From: Talinum fruticosum
Taxonomy: Eukaryota; Streptophyta; Magnoliopsida; Caryophyllales; Talinaceae
Assembly (NCBI GenBank): GCA_021018815.1
Contig: JAITYX010000012.1
Coordinates: 6,373,001 to 6,437,000 of the forward strand
Length of the DNA: 64,000 nucleotides
Direction: 5' to 3'
Shown in pieces: positions 12,330-23,153 of this stretch. The stretch's first letter is position 1; each line of letters begins with the position of its first letter. The translations under genes were made by a program, and so were the position numbers. The notes beneath the pieces are model-generated. The model worked only from the letters and a program-made list of their open reading frames with translations. It ran no database searches and had not been told where the DNA came from.

Positions 12330-13789
12330 TCAACATTCTGTCATTAATTCATCAAACATTAATAATAGTGAATTATATACACGCACAATGGTATACGTAG
12401 AAGATAAAAATTCCGACCACTATGTAGCAAAAATCCAAATGTATAACCCAAGAGCCCACCAAGACAAGTAGTTTTTTTTGTGGGGGTAAGAGGAAGAGGG
12501 GAGATGGTTCGGATGTAGCATGAGACAAATTTAACATTGTACTATATTGCGGAATAATTGAAAAGCAATATCTTTGTAAGATGATCTTAGTCGGGGTAGA
12601 AATTCTCATATGCGCAGCTTTTCTCAGTGCATATGGCGTGAATAAAATCGATCCCGTAACCCATGAAAGAACATGAAACAACATCTAAGCCTATTAAAAT
12701 GAATAGATAGCGCAATGAAATGCATTAACCAAACACGTTCATCAATCAGCCTTCCTTCTCATACACGAGCCATGTGGCCATCATTAACAACGGATTCTGT
12801 CAAAACACTCATGGTCTTAGTTGTTCATATGCTATTCTCCGACTGGATGTTTCTTATAAATTAAGCTCAAAACCTCTAAAGCACAACGATCAAGTCCGAG
12901 CAATGATAATGGCAAAGTCTATGACCAACAAACTACCGAAACTTCTTATATTTCATCTCATTGCAAGGAAGATCAAAACAGAATAAATTATCATCATTAT
13001 GACAATTTTGCGTTCAAAGAGTACATTTGCAACACAAACGAGGTGCCAAAAGCCCACTACTGGCTAAAATATCGAAAAAACATACTCAAACTCAATGTCA
13101 ATGAATACATTAACAAATCTAAAATCAACAAAAACTAAACCACAGACTAGATGTAAGCCTTATATACACTCACCATGGTGAGATGCAGCAGAATTAAGGG
13201 GAAGAAACGACCACCAACAAGAACAATCTGGGGCACGGGCTACCTACAATCGCACAAAAATTGAGCAAATCAGGAACTTGTTCGTTTTTTAACATATAAA
13301 ATCAACAAAAACTTAATACTCACAGCTTGGGTGCCCGGAAAATAGCCGGAGGAAAAGAGCGAGGGCAGGGCAAGAACCACCGCGAGGAACTGTAGCAAGC
13401 ACAAGCGAGTCGGTGAGAGAGCGAGAGCAGCCGCAATAACCGAGTGAGTGAGAGAGAGCAGCGGCGAGGGCGGGGCAAGAACCGCCGGCGAGAGAGGACC
13501 GAGGTACCGTAGCAGCGCAAGCGAGACACGGAGAGAAGGGAGCGAGAGGATGGCAGTGACGGCAACCGAGTGAGAGACAAGCAGCACGCCGGCAATGGCG
13601 AACTCTGGGGCAAACGCCGGCGACGGATCGGAGAAGAGAGAAAGAGAAGGGAGCGAGAGGATGGCGAGCGACGGAGGAGACACGGGAGAGAAGGGAGCGA
13701 GAGGAGAGGCGAGACGCACGGGAAAGCGAGGCAAAGCAAACAAAGATGAAGGCCGGGTATAGTTAGGGTTTGATTTTTTTTTTTTATAA
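12330..13789 (-). other. hAT 5' leader and promoter region, no gene
   Basis: About 1.4 kb between the transposase start and the right subterminal repeats. 13330-13740 is a GC-rich GAGAGCGAG-type purine-rich tract on the plus strand, whose Leu/Ser/Pro-rich minus-strand reading frames are low-complexity artefacts. It probably holds the transposase promoter and an untranslated exon or intron. Confidence 0.5.
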
Positions 13790-13974
13790 AACCGGTAATC
13801 GGGGCTGGACCGGGACCGGGTCCAAGAATTTACTACCCGGTCCCGGACCCGGTTATAACCGGGTCCTACAAATTGGACCCGGTCCCGGTCCCGGTCCAAC
13901 CGGGTCCGGCTTCGGACCCGCCGGTCCAGACCGGTTCGGTCCGGAACCGGTACCGGAATTTTTGCTCACCCCTA
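13790..13974. repeat. hAT right subterminal CCGG-rich repeats and terminal inverted repeat
   Basis: Array of ACCGGGACCGGG, CCCGGTCCC and CCGGTTCGG words ending in CTCACCCCTA. It mirrors the left subterminal array. Confidence 0.75.
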
Positions 13975-13982
13975 GGAACCGT

Positions 13983-14622
13983 TCCCCTCCTTTAATCGTA
14001 TTGCATTTCCCTCCAAATTGAGGGGAATGAAGGGCGAGGAAAGTAAGATAACTAAAAAAATTATTTTTATATTAATTTTAATCTTATTTTATTTCTTTCT
14101 ATTATTTTTTTTTGCTTACTTCTCCAAAATTCTCTTTTTCTTGTTTTCTCTCCTCTAAAGTAATTATATATAAATATTTCAATATTGGGGTTGTACTTTT
14201 ATTCTATTTTACATATTGTCATTCAGGTTAATGCCTCTTCACCCTTATTTTTTATCTCTTTAGTTACTTGATTCTAATTCATATTTATCAATAAGTGTGG
14301 TATGACTATTATAATTCAGCTTAAGTATATTTTTTTGTATTCATAATTATGATCAATAAAATGTATATGTTAATAACCATGAATATATATATGTGGACAT
14401 TAATATCTTTACCGTTACCCTAATTTTAATTATTTACTCTTTTATTTTAAGTGTTTATATTATTTGATTGCTTATTTTATTTTACTTCGGGTAATACCTT
14501 ACAAAGTAAAAAATAATTATTAAAAAATAAGCCTTTTTCTAGGTGGAACGTTGTTAAGGGGAATAAGTTCCTTGTACTAAATTTAAATTTGTTATTTTTA
14601 ATTTAAAGTGGTTATGGTGGTA

Positions 14623-14623
<1 letters not shown>
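13983..14623. other. Left interior of inverted-repeat element, AT-rich, no gene
   Basis: Starts with the GGGGAA-rich terminal sequence that resumes after the hAT insertion (CCCTCCAAATTGAGGGGAA) and continues into AT-rich DNA without recognisable coding sequence. Confidence 0.5.

Positions 14624-14696
<73 letters not shown>
14624..14696. repeat. (AAT)n microsatellite
   Basis: About 24 perfect AAT units. The apparent poly-Tyr or poly-Asn reading frames across it are artefacts. Confidence 0.98.
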
Positions 14697-14829
14697 CTAT
14701 ACTATATATAATAGCAATCTTTTCAAAAAGATGAAATGGCGGCATGAGAGTGAATTTAGGAGTTTCGTCCAATAAAAAAATAAATAATTTATCATTGAAA
14801 AAAATAGGTTTCCACTCATCTATGGACTC

Positions 14830-14917
<88 letters not shown>

Positions 14918-14924
14918 CATAATG

Positions 14925-15000
<76 letters not shown>
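14830..15000. repeat. (AAT)n microsatellite, left of solo LTR
   Basis: Long AAT array with one short interruption near 14917-14928 (AATCATAATGAT). It abuts the solo LTR directly, and the same repeat continues on the other side of that LTR. Confidence 0.98.
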
Positions 15001-15003
<3 letters not shown>

Positions 15004-16494
15004 GACTCGGATGCTACATGTATATCATTCTTAGTACTATCAAGGAATCAGGTACCAACTTCATCCCTTTTAAGTTTTGATTACAAGTCATTATGAGTAT
15101 TATAGAAACCATTCCGAGTGTTATAAAAACTTTTTGAGTGTTACGTGAATGTTTTCATCTTATTCTAACCGACTCATAAAGCACACTTGTGTTCATCAAT
15201 TCACTCACACATCACTCAAATTTATCGCGAGATCAAACATTCACTCTAACTCTTTCAAACTAAGTTTTGACTTCATATTCTAAGTTAAAGTGAATTATAG
15301 CGTTAATTCATCTTTCTAAGTCAACATGTTTTGTGTGAAGTATATTTGTCTCGATCAAGTACTCTTACTCGATATTCTTTGTCGAACTTCATCTTTCTCT
15401 ATACCGACTCGGATGGAATTTGAGTATAATGAATATTAGACTCGTGAAAATTCCACTCTTTTAGGACTCGGATAATTATGCTCTTAATTATCTTCATTAA
15501 ATTATTATCTCGTGCCTAATATTGGACCAAAGTATTTTATACTTTGAGAACCAAAATTGGTTTACTTTTGTAGGTTATCTAAATGGGGTTATCCTACTTT
15601 TGAATTACAAAAGTAACCGTTCAAGATGTCAAATCGCCAGCGAGACAAGGCTTTTTCTACTTCGACCAAGGTCCGGACATCGTGTCGAGTTGTCCGTTTC
15701 CAAAACTGGAAATCTTTAATGCTAAGCTCAATGGTGGTTTCCACCCTACTTTTCAGATACCACCAGTGGGTTAGGACATCTTAAGGAGTCAAGAGTCGTT
15801 GCACAACGTTCACATCTCAACGGACCTTTTCGAATGATTTAGAAGAACCGTTAAAACAGTCTTGGAGGACTTCTAATCAAAAGATAGTCACAACGGCTAA
15901 TCCGCTTGGTCATCTATAAATAGAAGCCACTTCACAAGACCCGAAGATTGCTGAACCCATTTGCTGAAATTATATTTCTTTGTATAATACTCATTCAATC
16001 TTCTACTTACAACTCCAAGTCTCGTACTTAACATCTTTTTGAGTTGTAAAGTCTTGTAATTAGTTACAAACTCTCTTTCTTACTCTCTAAGTAAGGTCCC
16101 TTGACTGAGCTGTAAAGGTTAACTCAGCTCAGCTTGTCCCTAATTGTAAAAGTTACCTCAGTTACGAAATACTAGATCGGATAAGGGAACTTCGAGTCTA
16201 GGAAAACTTTGTAAGGAATTGTCTAAGGGAGCAATTCTGGTTGAATCAGCCTACTCGTACTTTGTGGATTCAAAATAGTAGATTTGACTTGGTACTTGGA
16301 CTAGCACTGGCCGTGGTTTTCTGCCCCAAGAGGGTTTCCACGTAATTCGAGTTGATACTTTTCTCGAGTCCAATCTAGACTTCGAATCTGTTTCGTCTCT
16401 ATTCCGTACAAAAGAGTTAAATTCTCTAAAAAACTTCTAACACCCTATTCACCCCCTTCTAGGGTGACTTAGACTCTCCAGGAGCAAACCTTCA
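15000..16494 (+). mobile_element. Solo LTR of the SIRE-type Ty1/copia family
   Basis: The sequence from AAGACTCGGA (15002) to GCAAACCTTCA (16494) corresponds end to end with the 3' LTR at 32019-33489, including a TATA box TATAAATAG at 15915-15923 and the terminal CACCCTATTCACCCCC block. No internal sequence, primer site or polypurine tract adjoins it, so it is a solo LTR left by LTR-LTR recombination. It sits inside an AAT microsatellite, so the target duplication cannot be read. The expected TG at the left end is AA here. Confidence 0.9.

Positions 16495-16550
<56 letters not shown>
16495..16550. repeat. (AAT)n microsatellite, right of solo LTR
   Basis: Continuation of the AAT array on the far side of the solo LTR. 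The array was presumably continuous before the insertion, although expansion after insertion cannot be excluded. Confidence 0.97.
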
Positions 16551-16554
<4 letters not shown>

Positions 16555-17572
16555 TATTAAAAAATTATTTAATCTTAATCTAAAAATTAAATAGTAAATA
16601 ATTAGCGTTCTTAATTTTAAAAATATAAAAAATAAAATAAAAACTAAAATTGAGCAGAAAATTAATAAATAAAAATTACGAAAAATTATATAATGAACTA
16701 AATTAAAAATCTGGACAGTAACCAAAAACATAAATACTTTTTATAATTTTTCAGAAAAAGCAAACACAATTAAAACAGAAAAATAAAAACATAATCTAAA
16801 ATAGAAAGTTAAACCAATAATCAATTACACTACAATACATATGAAAATAAATAATTAAATTAACTAGAATATTCAAACTATTGTTTGGACCAAAACATAC
16901 GCTAAAAACCTAAAATCAAAATAATTAAATTAATCATAAAAACTAAGAAAATTAATACTAGGAGATTAAGACTCTAACTAAATCCTATAATAATATAAAA
17001 AATAAAATTAACTAAAGGAAACTAATTTAATCCAACTTCTCACAATTTGACTAAAAATAACAAAAATAAATAGAAAAATAATCTGAAAATTAAAATATAT
17101 TAGGACTCAAAATAAAATTAATATAAAATTATTGAGATATCTATCCTATTATCAATCAATTTAATTCATTCTCACGTCAATTATTAGTAGAAATCTATTT
17201 ATGATTACATAAAAATTCAAAAAATATAGTTATGATGTGGAGATTGATGTGAAAAATTCAAAAACAAAAATATATTGATGACAAAAAGTATATTGAATGA
17301 TTTTAAAGAAGGGATATAATTAAGAGTAATTTTATTTAAGATAAATTATAAAATAATATTTTAGAAAATAATTCAAGGATATTCTATTGTTTTTAACGGA
17401 GTTAAGGTTAATTCACTAATATTTTAACCTAAAAAGTATAATCTATATTATTTCAAGTTTTAGTTTGATTTGATTTTACATTTGAGAATCACAAGTTAAG
17501 TTTTTTTTCCTTTGTGACTTCAAATTGTGACTCGATCGAAATCTAATTAGATAACTGTCAAAGTGAACAATA
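16551..17572. other. AT-rich interior of inverted-repeat element, no gene
   Basis: Strongly A-rich on the plus strand with many stops in all frames. I see no coding motif, terminal repeat or RNA gene. Confidence 0.5.
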
Positions 17573-17582
17573 TATATTTAAT

Positions 17583-18013
17583 GAGATATTAACATTTACC
17601 TCCCTCGAGGTATTTGGAAATCATTTTTACACTCTCCAGGTATTGGTATATATTTTTATCCACCCTAGGTTTAGAGATAAAAAATATTTAAGATAAAAAA
17701 ACGGTAGGAGGCTAATCGGAAATGTAAAAGGACAAGTTTGTCCCTAATTTTTAAAAGAAAATGACTATGCTACCCCCCATTAGTTCTTGGCACTTTAGTG
17801 CAAAGAGGGCAATTTTGGTACTTTACCTCATTTTCTTATGCCACATCAAGCACACTCACCGTATTTGGATGTTTTCTATTATTAAGAACAATGGTCAATG
17901 TATAACTCAAATATTAACTACTCCGGTCAGTGGTGGGTAAAAATATATACCAATACCTGGAGGGTGTAAAAATGATTTCCAAATAACTCGAGGGAGGTAA
18001 ATGTTAATATCTC
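17583..18013. mobile_element. Mutator-like MITE with about 85-bp terminal inverted repeats
   Basis: The first 85 bases (GAGATATTAACATTTACCTC onward) are repeated almost perfectly in reverse complement at 17929-18013. Identical 10-bp flanks TATATTTAAT lie at 17573-17582 and 18014-18023. Long TIRs and a duplication of about 9-10 bp are typical of MULE-derived MITEs. The 431-bp element has no coding capacity. Confidence 0.85.
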
Positions 18014-18023
18014 TATATTTAAT

Positions 18024-19600
18024 TATATATTTTTGGGTGGATGAATAAGATATTTTATTAGATGAGAAAATTTGTTCTTCCTTTCTACTAAAAAATAAAA
18101 TATGTATTGTAAAGATGTAGCAACAACTTCTGTCATTGTATGGTTTATTAGTTTGATAGGAAGATGTGGTTGAGGTGACTAAATAATATGGTATCAGTTT
18201 CAAACTAATTTTTAATTAATAACTTTTAAGTTTTGATAGTGACTAAATCAAGCAGGGTTGGTCAATTAAAGGAGGTCTAATATGATTAAGGTATGAGTTT
18301 AACTACTTATTTTATATTTTTAATATGAAATTTTTTGTCTAATTTGGTTTGTTTGGATCATGTGTTTCTTTGTCTTTCCACTTACTTTTTAATTTTGTGT
18401 CTAGTCTATCATTTTTAAAATACGACATACATCCACTGGTAAATTGCATCCCGCCACGAGTATTAGTGTGACGAGGTTTTACCATACTTATGTTAAGTGT
18501 GGAAGGGTATGAGTGGACAAATATTCCACACACTAAATAAGTCAGGTGAGAGTCGTCTTTAACCACACACTTATATCCAAAGAAAACAACATCACTCGCC
18601 ATACTTATATCTATAGAGATATTAGTCTTTGAGTGAGCCCTTTTTTTTCTATTACCAGCTTGCGCTTTAAACAACTTCTACCATTGATATAGACACTTAG
18701 GTTGTCACCAGTTAAGTTATAAAATTCTTTTTGAAATTAATTAGGGTTAATTAAAATATTTTTTTTTTTTACTCTTTACACCATATTTTTTTCTCTCGAA
18801 AGGACGTGGGTTGGGTGACCGCAATTGTCTCAACACAGATCCGCCTCTGGATTAAAAATACTTAGTTCTTCAAATTAGCATTCTATTTATTAAGGTGAAT
18901 TTTTTCAGTTTTATTTTAGTTTACTTTCTCTTTAAACAATATTAAGAAAAAAAAAAGGTATAAAGCGGGTATATGTGAAATTTACTGATTAAGCGTAAAA
19001 TAAGAGAGAAAATGAGATTAGAGTTTGAGATTTGAGGTTTATTTCTTACTTTGATTTTTTTAATATATTGGGCATTATGCTATAAAAGAGCGAGAAATCA
19101 AAAATTCGCATAAAAATATTTCCTTTATGTGTTTAATTTTTATAAAATTTCTTTTCAATTATTTTTTTAAAAAATTTCTTTCTGATTGTATATTTAGTAT
19201 TTGACTTATATGATTATCATAAATTGTCCCATTCGAAAAAAAAAAATCTTTTTATGTATCTTAATTATCTCAAAATAACCGCCACACTTATTATCCATGC
19301 TAAATAATCATTTTTCAAGAGATGTAAATCATCACTCTTAATATATATGGATATACCTTAATAGGTTACTACCACTCTTACAAGAGTGGTTATATTTCTC
19401 CACATTATTATTATGTGAAAATAATTTCAAGAAACTCGCTTTGCTTATTTTTCTACCACACTCATTCATGTGTAATTAGACAATAGTGGAAGCATACCAT
19501 AATTTTTTTAGAGTGATTGTAGCATTTTCGATTATTAATCTCATTTATAAATGTAGTTATTAAATATTTACTTTTTTAATTCATAACTTATTAAGGAGTA
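18024..19600. other. Interior of inverted-repeat element, no gene recognised
   Basis: AT-rich with scattered stops. A minus-strand open stretch at 18339-18674 has no family resemblance that I can see. No RNA gene or clear repeat is visible. Confidence 0.4.
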
Positions 19601-19624
19601 CTACATTACTCCGTGAATAGCACT

Positions 19625-19824
19625 GGATCCAAATTAGTAATAATAATAATAATCCTAACCCTCCTTTCCCCTTCCTTTTTTAATCCAAATGAGGGAATAT
19701 TGAATAACATCCATTTCCCTTTATTTCAAACCCAAATAAGGGGAAGGTATCTCCCTCCCCTTGTTTCAATTTCCCTCCCTTTGATTAAGCTCCCTCTCCT
19801 TCCCCTCTTATATCCAAAGAGTGT
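19625..19824. repeat. Right terminal region of the 10.4 kb inverted-repeat element
   Basis: Pyrimidine-rich (CCCTCC, TTCCCCTT) sequence ending CCAAAGAGTGT. Read inward it parallels the left end (GTTTGGAT, then AGGGGAAGGAG, then a later CAAGGGG block), giving degenerate inverted repeats of about 150 bp. Confidence 0.65.
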
Positions 19825-19827
19825 TTA

Positions 19828-20300
19828 AATCTTTCAAAGTAATTCCAAAATGGTTCCTTATCCATTTGAATAAATTGATTAACTTCATTCTTTAACTTCA
19901 CAGCTTACCATTAGTGAAATATTATCTCAAAAACGTTTTAACAAAATCATCCCAAGTGCAAATAGAGTTAGTCGTTAAGTTATGCATCCATCTTTTAGAT
20001 GTATCTTTTAAAACAGAAGGAATTAATCTCATTCTTATTTCATTATCAAAGACATTAGGAAAATGCATCATAAAAATTATTTCATCAAATTCCATTAGAA
20101 ACATATATGCATCTTCCGAACCATGAAATTTTGGAAGCATGTGAATATAGTATCGTCTAATCAAAAGAGTCATATTAAATCCCAAATCAGTGCAAGTTAA
20201 AACATGAATAGATAGATCTCGTAGGAGGATAAAATATATCATTCAAGGTTCTATCAAAAAGTCCAAATTCAATCATTTTATCTTAATTAGGTTTGAGTTC
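19828..20300 (-). pseudogene. Athila-lineage gag, N-terminal half
   Basis: Reading leftward: a RTLNDIF-type start region near 20300-20250, then MLPKFHGSEDAYMFLMEFDE (20130-20071), IRMRLIPSVLKDTSKRWMH, and SICTWDDFVKTFLR near 19925. After a frame change come KLKNEVNQFIQMDKEPFWNY and the ERF end at 19828. This is the Retrotrans_gag (PF03732) pattern. The protein forms the particle core. The rest of the domain is at 9443-8640 beyond the large insertion. Confidence 0.82.
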
Positions 20301-21073
20301 CCTTTCAATTGGAAGTTCAATCCTAACAAGACCCAAGAACTCATGCACTAAACAACCCACAAATGTGTTCTTTTTTTCAATCTTCTTAGATCTTAACAAG
20401 AAAATGAAAAACAAAAAATAAAAACAAAAAAAAGACACAATAGTCAAAAGAAAACAAACTAAAAATGTACACATTAACTAAAATAAAAAAATATAAGCCA
20501 AAATTTCAGGAAAAACTCACTCGATTAAACACAAAAAAATTTTCTCAATTTTTCTGACCTAATTATTTCAAAATCTCAAAAAAGAAAAATGCTGAAAAAA
20601 AACTTCACCTAGTTAACTTCTGAAAATTGCAGTAAAATTCTAGAAATCCCAAAAATTCCACAAAATTTAACCTAGACTCTAAACAGCCCTAGAAACATGC
20701 ATAAATTATAAAAAAAACCCAAAACTAAATTGAATCAATAAAAAAATGAGAATAGAAAATCGAAATAAAAATTCTACACAAAAATTTTATGCACAATTTT
20801 TCTCTTTGTTTCTGCTCTAGACCGAACATCAACAACAATATTTTTTTCCTTTTTGGACAACAACAAAACAATTAAAACCAAAACCAAAACGAAAACCGAG
20901 ACTAAAATAGACTCATAAATTTCTAGACAGACAATTAACCAAGGAAAAGTAAACCAAACTTAACCTAAATCAACACAAAAACAACATAACAAAAATCAGA
21001 AAAAAAAAAACAAACTGAAACTCAAAACAGACAATTCACCACTTAATTTGCAACCTAATTTCAGTTATCGTCA
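20301..21073 (-). other. Athila 5' leader between primer site and gag
   Basis: A-rich on the plus strand and non-coding. It lies between the primer-binding site and the gag start on the minus strand, as expected for an untranslated leader. Confidence 0.55.
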
Positions 21074-21091
21074 TTCCCGGCAATGGTGCCA
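21074..21091 (-). promoter_or_regulatory. Athila primer-binding site
   Basis: The minus strand reads TGGCACCATTGCCGGGAA, close to the tRNA-Asp-type primer site common in Athila elements (differences at two or three positions). It lies three bases inside the LTR end. Confidence 0.75.
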
Positions 21092-21609
21092 TTTTGTTGA
21101 AGTAAAATTTAGAGACTACGTGGTGTTTGTCGATCCATAAAGATGGAACTAAAATTAAAATCAGATTGAGAAACGAGACTTGAAGACCGAAAAACTAAAA
21201 CCGAGCTATTAATCAAAACTTAACCGATAGCCTAAATTAAACTAATATGAATCAGAAACTAACTTTAAGCATAACTCATTACTTACCAAATTATCAACTA
21301 ATTCAAAGACTAACATGAAACAAAGTGTGAAAATAATCACTAATTCGTAAACTAAAATAACAAAAATCAAAGTGCAAGAATCAAAATTTGATATCAGCAA
21401 ATCGAATATCCAGATTCTAGCAAAGTATTTTGGAAAACTCACAATCCAACCTCGAATAATTGAATGCCCAGATTCAAGCAAAGTAAATCAACAATCCGAA
21501 ATCAAACCCGAATTCGGAAAATTGCAAAACCGAAAATCAAAAGCCTAAAATTGAGTTTTAGAATTAAAACTAAAATCTAAAAACTAACTATTGAAATTTG
21601 AGTAACTAA

Positions 21610-22002
21610 GGGTGTGTTTGTTTCGGTGGAAAATATTTTCTCGGAAAATTATCATTCTATTTTCCGTCGTTTGGTAGCATAAGTGGTGGATAAATACTTT
21701 TTGGGGAAAATGAAATCCCTTAATTAATTTCCTTTTATGAGGAAGGAAGTTAATTTTCCTCAAAGTCTTATCAATGGGAGTTTAAGTTCTAAGCTTCTCT
21801 TACTTTGCCACATTCAATTTCTTCTTCCAAGTTTTGTCCTTGTTTTTTTCCCTTTTTGTTATAAAGTTCATAGATGAAAAGTTTCTTTTTATAGTATTTG
21901 TTTCTTTTTTTTAATTTCTATTATTTTATACATGAAAAAGTTTGACCATATGAAGATGTACAAACTTATCAAATTTAGGTGCTCAACACACACACACACA
22001 CA

Positions 22003-22057
<55 letters not shown>

Positions 22058-22261
22058 GGCTTTAAAGTTGAATTAATTATTTACTTTTTTTTTCATATTT
22101 ATGTAGTTTTTATGGTTGGTTTTTGCATTTAAGTAGTTATTTTAGAAAATTATTTTTCTTCTACCAAACAAAGGAAAATGTGGGTGGAAAATTATTTTCC
22201 TTGAAAATTCATTTTCCCATGAAAAATAATTTCATGGGAAATTATTTTCCCTCAACAAAAG
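21610..22261. mobile_element. MITE nested in Athila LTR
   Basis: The left end GGTGTGTTTGTTTCGGTGGAAAATATTTTC and the inverted right end (GAAATTATTTTCCCTCAACAAAAG) share a TTTGTT and GGAAAATATTTTCC pattern. Possible flanking repeat ACTAA at 21605-21609 and after 22261. It has no coding capacity. The superfamily is not settled. Confidence 0.5.
21987..22055. repeat. (CA)n-(TA)n compound microsatellite
   Basis: CACACACACACACA followed by about 25 TA units, inside the nested MITE. Confidence 0.97.
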
Positions 22262-23153
22262 ACTAAAATTTGAAGAATTGAAACTAAAGATTAGAACTAA
22301 AAGCTGGAAATTTATACTTAAACCAATTGCTTTAAGCTTGCCATGCTCGTCATCCGCGCCCTGTCTTGTTCTTTGTCTCCTTTCTTTTCAACTCTTGGTC
22401 TCCTCCTCATTCTTGCCTCATGCCCCAATTTGAGTAGCTTAGATCTTCCCTGTGGATAGAGTCGGGTCGAACGGGATAGAGATGAAATATAATTGGTAAT
22501 TAAAGAGGACTCGGGTTTTGAATTGAAGTGTTTAGAAGCCGAAGAGAAGAAAGAGAATTTGAGTATAATTCAACTTTTCTAGATGGGAAGGTAATAGTGG
22601 AGAGTGAGAGAGATATAGGTGTGAAGGGAGAGACCGAAGGAGAGTTTGAGTCATGAGAGGGTTTTCGGGATGCAAGCATAGAAAAGAAAGGGGGAGTTTG
22701 GGGGCTTTGGGTTAGGGTTTCCTCGATGCAAAATCGAAGAAGAAGAAGATGGGTGTGAGGTTGTCTTCGTGGGCTTCAAGCAACGAACAACGGGAAAGAG
22801 GCGAGATAGAGGGATAGGATTATGTGTATCGGGCGTGAAGGACTCGACGAAGAAGAAAGGGAGAGGGTGAGTGTGAGATGGGAATAGGCTAGTGAAAGAT
22901 AGACCGAAGAGGATAAGAGAGGTGAGGGAGTTGAGCACGTGACCCAGCTAAAGCTCGGCTTTTGGGCTCAATTTGGGTCGATTGCAAATAGGTTCCTGTT
23001 CTTCAAACTCTAGCTCTTTTGATTATTTTTAAAATTTTTTAATATTTTTTATGATATTAAAATAACTAAATTAAAATTTCTAATTTAATAATTATTACGA
23101 ATAAAATAAAATGTAAAAAGGTATTAAAAATTTTATTATTTTTGGACTCAACA

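Larger units (their letters stand above)
9548..13974 (-). mobile_element. hAT DNA transposon, near-complete
   Basis: The left end is TAGGGCTGAGC; the right end read inward is TAGGGGTGAGC. The 8-bp target duplication GGAACCGT is perfect (9540-9547 and 13975-13982). The transposase is on the minus strand (12328-10284). Both ends carry dense CCGG/GGACCGG repeats. The size (4.4 kb), 8-bp duplication, BED finger and C-terminal dimerisation motifs are all characteristic of plant hAT elements. It lies inside the 10.4 kb inverted-repeat element, about 100 bp from that element's left end. Confidence 0.95.
9447..19824. mobile_element. PIF/Harbinger-like inverted-repeat element, non-autonomous, with nested insertions
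   Basis: The left end is ACACTATGTTTGGATTGGGG; the right end read inward is ACACTCTTTGGATATAAGAGG. The direct repeat TTA is at 9444-9446 and 19825-19827. Removing the insert plus one TTA rejoins the Athila gag frame in register, between the ERF side (19828) and the NLLAQCP side (9443), which fixes both boundaries. Similarity of the two ends extends about 150 bp inward as GGGGAAGG-rich sequence. After subtracting the hAT, the solo LTR and the small MITE, about 4 kb remains without a transposase. A TTA duplication suggests PIF/Harbinger, but the superfamily is not proven. Confidence 0.75.
1..23153 (-). mobile_element. Athila-lineage Ty3/gypsy retrotransposon, truncated by window edge, with nested insertions
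   Basis: The parts that belong together on the minus strand are the LTR (21095-23153), the primer-binding site (21074-21091), the 5' leader and gag N-half (to 19828), the gag C-half (9443-8640), the segment 8640-7541 and bases 84-1. The rest is later insertions: a 10.4 kb inverted-repeat element at 9447-19824 and a CACTA element at 88-7537. The assignment rests on gag motifs typical of Athila (a LPKFHG block, an ERF block followed by NLLAQCP, a PNFSW block after a degraded zinc knuckle) and a tRNA-Asp-like primer site. Integrase, RT and the second LTR would lie outside the window. Frame breaks in gag mean the copy is dead. Confidence 0.75.
21095..23153 (-). repeat. Athila 5' LTR, containing a nested MITE
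   Basis: On the plus strand the block starts TGTTGAAGTAAAATTT next to the primer site and ends GGACTCAACA at 23153, giving the inverted terminal motif TGTTGA...TCAACA expected of an LTR. Without the nested MITE it is about 1.4 kb. The minus-strand frame at 22651-22938 is Ser/Pro-rich LTR sequence and not a gene. The right boundary could shift by 3 bp because of a CAACAACA repeat. Confidence 0.68.

Noticed and set aside
13270..13899. Long Leu/Ser/Pro-rich minus-strand frames
   Set aside because: They are low-complexity translations of a GAGAGCGAG-rich tract upstream of the hAT transposase, and two frames look equally open.
14554..15034. Poly-Tyr and poly-Asn reading frames
   Set aside because: They are translations of (AAT)n microsatellites, not proteins.
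18339..18674. 111-codon minus-strand frame
   Set aside because: No family resemblance, no start context and no similarity to neighbouring transposon genes; probably chance.
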